A program made the position numbers and the translations under genes. The notes beneath the pieces were generated by a model. That model did not search any database. It worked only from the letters and a program-made list of their open reading frames with translations, and was not told the DNA's origin. A DNA stretch of 64,000 nt, taken from positions 1 to 64,000 of IMG/VR virus record IMGVR_UViG_3300044825_001871; one strand, written 5' to 3'. Origin of the DNA: a virus. Position 1 is the first letter of the stretch; each line of letters begins with the position of its first letter. Positions 42,869-54,800 of the stretch are shown piece after piece.

Positions 42869-45800
42869 ATGTCAAATACAAGAGTCAAAATTGGTTCAAT
42901 TGTACAAAACCAACTTCCAGATTTTGTACAGGAAGAATATCCCCTTGTAGGTGAATTTTTAAAGGAATATTATAATTCTCTAGAAGGAAAAGGAGGGACA
43001 CTTGATGTTCTTCAAAATATTGATCAGTATTTAAAACTCGAAAATCTGACAGAAACCCTCTTTAGTAGAACAGTAACGGCAAAACCAACCTCACCACAAT
43101 CATACTTTGCGGTAAGTGGAGGATTTTCTATTGAGGATCTTATAGTATATAAAAATGGGACAAAGTTAACCAAAAATATTGACTACATTACAGTACAGTC
43201 AACTGCAGTTAGTTTAGCGCAGCCAGCAGTCAATGGAGATATAATTGAATTTGTAGTTCAAAGTCCATCCTCAACATTTTTAACTAGTAATGCTGATTTT
43301 ATAGACTCTACAATTAATGTTGCATCAACTTATGGATTCCCAGAAACAAATGGAATAATAAGAATTGATTCGGAAATTATTCTTTATGGCGGAAAAACTA
43401 ATACCTCATTTACTAATTGCACTAGAGGATTTAGTGGAATAACATCTTATAGATCAGAAAATCAACCAGAACAATTAGTATTTTCTACTTCTGAAATATC
43501 AACACATTCTAGCAATTCTCGCGTAGAAAACTTAAGTTCTCTATTGCTAAGAGAATTTTTAACTAAACTAAAAAAACAGTTAATTCCTGGTTTTGAAAAT
43601 AGGCAATTTACTGATGGATTAAATGAAAAGATTTTTATAAAGCAAGCAAAAGATTTTTATAGTTCAAAAGGAACAGACGACTCATATAAAGTTATTTTTA
43701 AAGCTCTTTTTGGCGAGTCCGTAAATGTTTTAAAACCAAGAGATTTTCTTTTAAAACCTTCAGACGCAAAATATAGAATTACTAGAGATTTAGTAGTAGA
43801 ATCTATTTCTGGTGATCCCACATCTATGGTAAATCGTACCATATATCAAGATGCGGATAGTTCTTTCGACAAAGCATATGGAACTGTAACCAATGTAGAA
43901 AAAATTCAAAGAGCAAATAAGACGTACTATGTGTTGAGTTTAGATAGTGATTATAACAAAGACCTTACTGTTGAGGGGACAGTCTTTGGTGATTTTACAA
44001 TCCATGCTTCAACAAAATTAACTACAAAAGTACCTATCAACAGTCAAGTTTTGGATGTAGACTCAACGATAGGATTCCCTTTGTCAGGAACTATAGTCTA
44101 TAACGTAAATGGAGCAGAATATACAAGCAATTATTTTAATTCAAATCTAACCCAATTTATACTAACTGGAGAAACCTCCGTAGAAATACCAAAAGGAACT
44201 GATATAAAAATAAATGCCTTTGCATATTCTAAAGTTGGAGATGAGACGGTAAAAGTAAGGGTTACTGGAGTATTGTCTGACGTATCCTATGACAAAGACA
44301 CCTATCTTATGTCAAAAGGAGATCCCCTAAAAACAGTTACACTGGGATATAAGGGGTCTAATGAATTATCAAATAACTGGATATTTAATTTAGCAAATAA
44401 ATTTAATATCCAGGAGATTAAAGGACCAAATTCGTCAAATCCAACCTTAAATGTATTTTCATATGAGTTCATAACTTATGATCCTCATACATTTTATCTT
44501 GGAGATACTTTAAATTTAATCTCCTCAGATGGAAATAGTTTTACATACAAAGTTGTTAGAGTCAATAATGATAGATCTATAAGTGTTGAAGGTCCAAGAA
44601 TAACTAACTTGAATTTGAAGTACATCGCTGAAAGAACTATCGTAAAACCAAAGTTCTCTAACTTTAGTTCTGTAAATCAATATACAGCAAATGTCCAGAA
44701 TGTTTATGTGCGAAATCAAGAGGATGTTTATGTAACAGCAAATTCTTTGCCAAATTATTTGGACGAAAGTATTGAATTAAAAACTACAGATATTGTTTTT
44801 TCTGGTATTTTTAACGGAGAAACTTTAGACCTAAGTTCAGGAAATCCTAATAATTATCATGGACTTTACACTGGTGATTCCATAACTTATGTCGATCCTT
44901 TTAATACTGCAAATTCTCTAGGAATACTGGCAAAAATATATTATGTAGAAAAAATTGATGATTTAAAAATAAAATTATCAAATAGTAGATCGAACTTATT
45001 CAATAAAAAGTATGTTTCAATTTCTGGTCCAGTAACTGTAACTAATAATATTTTTAGAAAAACAAGTTTACAATTTTTAGAATTTTCTCCTCAAAGTTAT
45101 ATTAAAAATATAACAACACCATTACCGGCAAATAATGAAGATAACACAGAAACTCCATCTGGTCCAATTGGAATATTCCTTAATGGTGTAGAAGCTTTCG
45201 GATATAAATCTGAGGATAAAGTTTATTATGGAGGAATTCAGCAAATTAATGTACTTGATGGAGGAGTTGACTATGATGTAATTACTCCTCCAGAAATTTC
45301 AATTTATGATAGTAAAGGATCTAATGCAAAAGCATACGTTCATGTTGAAGGATCTTTGGATAGGATCGATGTCCTTGATGGTGGATTCGATTATCTAGAA
45401 GATCCTATAATTACCATCTCTGGCGGAAATGGTGTTGGAGCAATAGCAAAACCAAACTTTACTAATGTAAGGCATAGAGTTTCTTTTAATGCAATAGAAT
45501 CTGCTGGGTTTGTGAATCTATCTACAAACACAATTGGGTTTTCTTCTTATCATAAATTTAGAGATTATGAAAAGGTTTCATATTTAACTGAAGGGCAAAC
45601 ATCCGTTGGCGGGATAACAACAAACGCCCAATATTATGTAAACGTCCAGAACACATATGATGTAAAATTACATAAAACTTTAAATGATGCAGTTTCTGGT
45701 ATTAATACTGTAGATTTAACATCGTATGGTGTTGGTATTCATATTTTAGAATCATTTACATCTAAAAGAATCATTTCAAGTTTTAGTGTTTTAGATAGTG

Positions 45801-48800
45801 GTTCTGGATACTCGAATAAAAAAATTTCATGTTCCTCCTCAGGAATTAACACTGCATCAAACACTGTTAATATTATAAATCATGGATATAAAACCGGAGA
45901 AATTGTAAAATATACTTCGACTGGTTCTGCAATTGGAGGATTATCAAATAATGAATCATATTACGTTGTTAAAGTAAACGATAATCAGTTTAAACTTTCT
46001 CAAGTAGGAATTGCAACAACCAATAAAGATTTTTATCTTAAGACAAACCAAACAGTAAATTTAACATCTATCGGATCATCATCCCATATTTTCAATTATC
46101 CTGAAATTATTGTATCAGTAAAAGGAAAAATTGGAGTTTCTACACTGACGGGACAAGATTTTAATGCAAAAGTCCAACCCGTTTTCAGGGGATCTATTAA
46201 TAAAGTATTTGTCTATGACACTGGAGTTGGATATGGATCTTCGGAAATTATCAATTATGAGAGACAACCAACAGTTGTTTTAGGGATAGGTTCTCAAGCT
46301 CAATTATCTCCAATTGTAAACAACGGACAAATAAAACAAGTTCTAGTTTTAAATGGAGGAAGTAATTACACTTCCTCACCAACTATTAATGTCATAGGTA
46401 TTGGAACTGCTGCGATTTTAACTCCAATCATTAGTAATGGAAAAATAGTTGAAGTTAAAGTTGTAAACGGTGGAGTCGGATTTAGTACCATAGGAACATC
46501 TTTGGAAGTAATTTCTGCAGGTAGAAATTTTAAATCAGAATGCAAAATAAAACCCTGGATTATTAACAAAATAGAGAAAAATTTAAATTCTAACAGAATA
46601 ACAGATGATGATGGTCTTATTGACAAATCATCTTATACAAATAATGGATTACAGTATTGTCACGTTTATGCTCCAAGAAAACTGAGAAGAACTGTCTTTG
46701 GTATAGATTATGTAAATGGTAGAAAAGTTTTTATCCCAGACTTAAATATCAGTGGAAACAGAGAGGTAAATTCTACAGTACACTCCCCTATAATTGGATG
46801 GGCCTATGATGGAAATCCAATTTATGGACCATATGGATACTCATCTCCATCTGGCGGAACTGTTAGGGAAATGGTATCTGGATACATCTCTCAAGTTTCT
46901 TCCGATAGACCAGATCCAATATCATCATCGGGTCAAAAAATTTATCCAGAAGGATTTTTTGTAGATGATTATCAGTTTAATAATTCTGGAGATTTAGACG
47001 AACATAATGGAAGATTTTGCGTAACTCCAGAATTTCCAAATGGAATTTATGCATATTTTGCAACCATTAACAATGGTTCTACAGAAACATCTGGCATATT
47101 CAAAAACTATAAAAAACCAACTTTTCCTTATTTAATTGGAAACACTTTTAAATCTACCCCTAACCAATTTAATTATAATAGAGAATTAACAGATCAAAAG
47201 ACTTTTCCCTTCGAAACAAGCAATTTACTCAGAAACACAAAGCCTTACAATTTAACAAGTGGAAATTCTCAATATGATTTTGTGTTTAATCCATTAAAAG
47301 TAAAAGAGCCTGCTGTAAAAGTAAAATCAATTCTTTTATCTGGACTGGATGATATTGGAATTACTACTGGTGGTAATGGTTATAAGATTGGGGATAAAGT
47401 TATATTCAATAACACAAATACTAGTGGTTCTGATGCATATGTTGAGGTTTCATATCTGAAAGGAAAAGAAATCAATTCCATAAGTTTTGCATCAACTTTT
47501 GCACAAAATGTTGAATTTTATCCATTAAATTCAACAGGGAAGTTTATTGGATTCTGCTCTAATCCACACAGTCTCGTAAATAAAGATATTATATCGATTT
47601 CTGGACTTAATACTTCAGTAAGTTCTTTCAATGAGTTTTTCCAAGTCGGTGTTAGGTCCGACACACTTGCTCTTTCTGGACCTGTCGGTAACTCAACTGC
47701 CACTGGAATCATTACTTATTTTAATGTAAGTGGATCTTTAGAGTTTCCAAATATAAGAGAAAATGACGTTTACCACATTGAAAATGAAAAAGTAAAGATT
47801 TTATCCATTGACAAATTATCTTCTAGAGTAAAGGTTTTGAGATCTTATGAATCTACTTCAGGATCCGCACACACTGCTTCTACAGTTTTATATGAAAAGA
47901 CCAGGAAGTTTACTTTTGATAACTCAAAAGGTGTAAATATAAACTATAACTTAAATAGAGAAATATATTTTAATCCATCAGAATCCGTTTCCCTAGGAAC
48001 ATCTACAGGTGTTGGAGCAGGTTCAACTTTATATTTTTCAAACCCAGGAGCAGGAATCACAATTGTCTTTGTCCCAACAAAGACAATTTACTTACCATCA
48101 CATAAATTAGAAACTGGAGAAGAGTTGACTTATACGAGTAATGGTGGATCTCCACTGTTTGTTTCTGATGATGGGGTAAGTAGTTTTCAGTTATCAGATA
48201 ATCAATCAGTTTATGTTGCTAAAGTTTCTGATGATTTGATTGGAATTTCTACAAATAAAGTTGGTTTAGGGTCTACTGGATCTTTTGTTGGAATTGACAG
48301 TAGTATTACGACTTCTACATTATTCTTTACAAATCTTGGATCTGGAGTCAACCATAGTTTCAAAACCAATTATTCAAATGTTTTAACAGGAGAGTTTGTA
48401 AGGAATACAGTCACAGTTTCTACTGCATCAACTCACGGATTAAAACCGGATGATTTGGTTTATCTGGATGTTCTTCCTGGAATCACAACTACTGTTGTTG
48501 TAAAATATAATGACAAGAACAGAAGATTAGTAATTAATCCAAAATCCTTTGCAGCATCTGATGTTAGTATTACAAATAATACTATTACTATTCCAAATCA
48601 TGAATATGCAACTGGCGAAAAAGTAATTTACAATGCAACTGTTGCAATTGGTGGACTAACAAATGACGACATCTACTATATCGTCAGATTTAATAAAGAC
48701 ACGATCAAACTAGCATCAAGTTATTATAATGCAACTAAAGATATTCCAGAAATAATTGATTTTACAAGTGCTTCTTCAGGAACACTATCTTTAATTAATC

Positions 48801-51800
48801 CAAGAATTTTTGCTATTTCAAATCAAACTATTAGATTTGATCTATCGGATAGTTCATTATCATATACTAAAGGATCTCTTTCTTATCCAGCATTTGATTT
48901 TAAACTATATACAAATTCAGATTTTACTGAAGAATTTAGCAAAACAACAAATTCAACGAAGTTTGATGTCATTAAGACTGGTAGAATAGGAGTAACTTCA
49001 ACTTCTTCCATTACTTTAACAACAGAAAACCTTGATTTTGATTTATATTATAACTTAGTCCCTGTAGACTTAACCGATAATTTTGTTTCTAAAAAAGAAA
49101 TAATTGTAGATGATGATAATGTCAACTCAAATAACAGGTTAATTTTATCACAAAGTTCATATTATGGATTCCACAACATAGTTGGAGTGGGACAGACAAC
49201 ATTTACTTTCAATATTCTGAATAATCCAGAAAGTTCATCATACACAAGTTCTGATGGAAATTTCCAATATTACACTGATTCCAAAAATACAACTGGAGAA
49301 ATTAAATCTGTTGAAATAAAATCTCCAGGAAGATTTTATAATACTTCTCCCGGTATAACATCTGTATTTTCTACTAATGGACGTGGTGCTATTTTAGACC
49401 CAATTACAGTTTCTATAGGAAAAGTTAATAGAGTAGAAATAGATGATATTGGTTTTGATTATCCTGCAGATGTAACTTTGCGTCCAACTTCCAAGTTGCC
49501 CCAAATATTAAAAGTAAATCCACTTTCAATATTTAAGAGTGTTGGAGTTTCTTCAGTTGGAATTGATTACAGCATTTCTCCAGATCTTGTTGTAATTGAT
49601 TCTTTTACAAATCAGGTTGTTAGTGATGCTGATTTGAAGTATGATATAAATTCCAAGACTGTGGAAATTGTAAAAAATACTGAAGGAATCTATAACACAA
49701 AACCAACAATAATTCCAATCAACAACTCCAATGGAATTCCTATTAAGAATATTACATTCAATAGTACAAATAAAAATGTAACCGTCGAACTAGATGTTAA
49801 TTATAGCTTTGGTCAAATTTTCCCCTTTAATGTAGGAGATAAAGTTTTAATTGAAAATGCTAATGTTGGCACAGCATCAACCGCAAAAGGTTATAGTTCT
49901 AAAAATTATAACTATGCTCTATTTACTTTAACCTCGGCGAATCCACAATATGGGGGATCTGGGGCAAATATTGTATATAACCTTTCAAATTATCTATCCT
50001 CTTCAGAATCTCCCGGAACCTTTGATTCGGAAAATTCTGCGGCTATTGTTGTACCAGAAAAGTATTTCCCAATATTCAATCCTGTTTTAGAAAAATACAA
50101 ATTCTTTAAGGGCGAAAAGGCAGTTAGTGGATCTTCAAGTGGAATTGTATTAAATTGGAATGAATATACAGAGGAATTGAAGTTATCTTCGGGCGACACG
50201 TTTGAAGTGAATTCTATCATTCAAGGCGAAACTTCAAAAGCAAAGGGTTCGATTCGTACAGTTGACGATTTTGATGCAGTATATAACGTTGGAGCATCGT
50301 CAATTGTGAAAAAGGGGTGGAATTCTGAAAGTGGATTTTTGAATAACCAATTTCAAGTTACCTCTGATAATAATTACTACCAAAATTTCTCATACTCAAT
50401 AAAGTCTAAAGTTGATTATGAAACTTGGAATGAATCGATAGGAAATCTTAACCATACTACTGGATTTAAAAAATTTAGTGATTTAGTTATAGAATCAATT
50501 GATTCTGCTTTTGTGGGAATATCAACATCTCAAAATGATGGAGATTTTTCTGGATTAGCAGATTTAATAACTGAAATTGATCTAAACTGCACTAATGATT
50601 TCGATCTTGCTAGGGAAAAAACATTAAGTATTGATTCTGATTATTATTCGAAAGAAATTATTTTAAATTCTATTTCTTTGCAGGATGAATTCCAATCAAT
50701 AGGAAACAGAGTTCTTACAATAGATGATATTAGCGAACAATTCTCCAATGTCCCATCAGAACAAAATTATTCTAATGTAGATTCATTTAGATTATCTGAT
50801 TTTAGATCTAAGAAATATATAACCTATGTGAGAGACAAGAGATTTACTGGTCTCAGACAAATTTATCTTGTTTCTTTAATGCATGATGGATTGGAAGGAT
50901 ACTTGAATCAATATGCTAGATCAGAAACTAGTGTTGATTTGGGGTCATTTGATTTCTCTATTTTTGGGTCTGAAGGTACATTAGAATTCTATCCACTAAG
51001 TTATCTTTATAGCAACTATGATATTAGTGTAATATCGTACGGAATTAGAGATACTTCTTCTGGTATTGGAAGCACTTCTTTTGGTAGTTTAATTGATGTA
51101 AGATCATCGACAGCAACAGTTCCCGCAGGAACTACCACACAGACAAATATTGTTGGTATCGGATCTACTTATTTGGCATCAAAAGTCTTGGTTCAGTTCT
51201 CTTCTACAAACGGTACATATTTCCAGTTTGATGAAATAACTTTATTGAATGATGGTACTGATGTAAGTATTTTAGAATATGGTCGCTTATCAAACTCAAG
51301 TAGAGTCAGATATGTCGGAGAAGGAATAGGAACTTATACCGCTTATATTTCTGGATCAAATGTCAATTTAGATTTTACGCCAAATGTTGGATTGGGAACT
51401 ACCTATGTTATTAATACACTTAGAGTTTCAGTTGCTAGTACAAATGTAGGAATTAGTACTTCCTCATTATCATTTGACAATTGCGAAGTAAGGTCCGGAT
51501 ACGTATCTATTTCTTCGTCGCCAACACCTACTCAAATTGGAATAACAACATATTCTAAAGAATATGGATCGGCTTATTATATTGCAGTTGTTAAAGACAG
51601 TACAAATAATCAATATCAAGTTTCTGAACTAGTAGTTGTTGATGATGAAACTGAAGCATATGTATCTGAATTTGGTGTTGTAGAAACGTCTTCCGGACTA
51701 GGAACTTTTGGAGTCGGTGTTAGTTCTATAACAGGAACAACATTAACATTTACCCCCAATCCAAATATTTCGGCAGAGGTTAAAATCTATCAAAATTCAA

Positions 51801-54800
51801 TGAAAGTTGTTAGTACAGCAAATACTTTACAATCATATGATTTCACAAATTCCAACATAGAAACATCTTATGGAGAATTTGAAGGGACTTATAATTCTAT
51901 TAAGAGATCATTTGATTTAAAACATAGACAAATACCAATCTTCCAAAGAGTATTTGATGCTTCAAATACAACAACGGTAAATGTTACAAACAATTCAGTA
52001 AGAATTCCAAAACATTTTTACGTAACTGGAGAAGAACTTATTTATAGCCAAGGTAATGGCAGTCCTATTGGCATTGCAACAACAACTATTACTGGAATTG
52101 GATCAACTGATTTATTGCCTTCATCAGTATTCGTAATTAAAGTAAATGATCTTGATATTAGATTGGCAGCAAGTGCGGAAAAGGCACTAAAAGCAATTCC
52201 AGAACCTCTTACAATTACCTCAGTTGGAATAGGAACAACACACTCATTCACTGCCAAAAAACAAAATACAAAATGTTTGGTAACCATTGACAACTTTATT
52301 CAATCTCCTATTGTCTCCACATCAACAACTACAACTCTAGCGAAAAATGTTGCCTTCAATGTAGTCGATTTAACTCTTTCGGGAATAACCTCTATTTTTG
52401 GTGGCGATTTACTGAAGATTAACGATGAGATAGTAAAGGTAAATACTGTTGGTTATGGATCAACCAATGCTTTATTGGTTGATCGAGGTTGGATGGGAAC
52501 AAATGCAGAGAATCACTCTATTGGGTCAACTGTTACTAAGATTACTGGTAACTATAATATCATTAATAACACAATTCACTTTGTAGAAGCACCATATGGA
52601 AATTCACCAATTGGAACTATAACAAATAGACCCGATGATAGGGATTACACCGGCATTACTACTCGTTCTACATTTGCAGGAAGAGTCTTTCTGAGATCAG
52701 GAATAGAAGATGATATAAATGAACCATATAGTAAGAATTATATTTTTGATGGATTATCAGAACAGTTTACTGGAATAAACACAGAATTTATTCTAAAATC
52801 TTCCAATACAAATATTACTGGAATTTCCACAGGCGGAATGGTTCTCTTGATAAACAATGTTTTCCAAGAACCACAGAGACTTGGAACCATTAATATTAAT
52901 GGAGATTATAAATTAAGAGAAAATGCGGGCATAACCACCTTAGCATTTACTGGAACTATATCGTCAACTGCGTATGATATTAATAATGCAAGTGTTCCCA
53001 GGGGAGGAGTTATTGTTTCAGTAGCATCTACTCAAGGATTTGGTTATCAACCATTAATTTCAGCAGGGGGAACTTCAATAGTTTCCGTTGCAGGTACTAT
53101 TTCTGCAATTAGTGTTGGATATTCTGGATCCGGTTATAGAGGACACGAAAATTATGAAATAATTGCGGAAACTTCTACAAATATTAGTTCAGGAAGCACA
53201 ATTATTCCAATAAACAACCAAAATGGAGTTCTCAACAAATTACAATATTCAACTTCAAATACAATAGGAATAGGATCAATATTCCAAAATGTTCCTATTG
53301 TGGGCGTTGGAAACACTTATATTTTGATTGGTTCAGCAAGTACTTCAAGTCAATCTATTGTCTCTGGAACTTCGGCATTAATAAGTCTGAATTCTCCGAC
53401 TGTTGGATTAGTCGATGTTGGTGTAAAAACTGCCAGCAATGGAATTTTAAATTATCAGTTTATTGGTTTCTCCACTATTTCGTCAGGGCGCATTTCGAAC
53501 AATATAACCATCACAAATCCAGGATCTGGTTATACGTCGTCAAATCCACCAATTGTCGTATTTGAATCTCCACGTAGTTATGATAATATTCCATTAATTT
53601 ACTCTCCAGGGTCTTCTGGAATTGGAACTCAGTCTACGGTCAATATTGTTGTTGGGCAGGGATCTAGTATAGTTGATTTTGAAATTAGAAACCTAGGTTA
53701 TGCATATAAAGTTTCTGAAGTTCTTACCGTTCCTACTGGAGGATTGACAGGAATTCCAACAGACTCTTCAAAACCATTTAGTAGATTTGAATTGACTATC
53801 GACCAAGTATTTGCAGATCTTTTCTCAGGATGGTCTGTTGGGGACTTCCAAGTTATTGATAAAATCGAAAACTTATTCAATGGCGTAAGAAGAAACTTCC
53901 CAATTAAAATAGATGGAGTACAAACATCAATTCGAGCAAGATTTGGTTCAAATATTGACGTACAATCCATATTATTAATATTCATCAATGATATTTTACA
54001 AGTTCCCGGATCTGGATATACTTTCACTGGAGGAAGTACATTTACTTTCTCAGAACCACCAAAAGAAGGGGATACTTGTAAGATATTATTCTATAAGGGA
54101 ACTGGATCGGTAGATGTTGTCTTTAATGATGTTTTAGAAACTATCAAATCTGGAGATACTGTGAGATTAAACAGTGATATTTTATCACAAAAAGAAGATG
54201 AAAGACTTGTTACCGATATCGTTTCTTCTGATATTGTTCAAACCAATCCATATAATGGATATGGATTGTCAATTGACGAAACTCTTTCTAGGCCTTTGAT
54301 CTGGTGTAGGCAAACTGAAGATAAAATTATTAGTGGTCAAGAAATAGGAAAAAATAGAGAAATATATGAACCTCTTATTCAACCAACAACTAACATAATT
54401 AACAATGTAGGAACTGCATCTACTGAAATTTTTGTTGAAAGCGTAAAGATTTTCTTTGATGACAATAGAGAAAATTCAACAACTCCATTCAAAACAAAAA
54501 TTTTAATAACATCTCAAGATGTTATAGTTGGTGCCTCGGCAACTGCAGTAGTTTCTACAGCAGGAACTATTTCCTTATTGAGTCTTATTAATGGTGGATC
54601 AGGATTTACAACTAATCCAATAGTTGTTATTGGAACTCCCGTAGGTGTTGGATCAACTTCTACTGCAACAGCATCCATAACCTCAGGAATTGTAACTTCT
54701 CTGACGATTACATCTCCAGGATTTGGATATACAACCAAAACTCCCCCACAAGTTCTGATTCAATATCCATCTCTTAAATCAGAAAGAATTGAAGATGTTT

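Noticed and set aside
49990-50220. Minus-strand frames within the giant structural gene
   Set aside because: Shadows of a continuous 4161-codon frame with normal composition.
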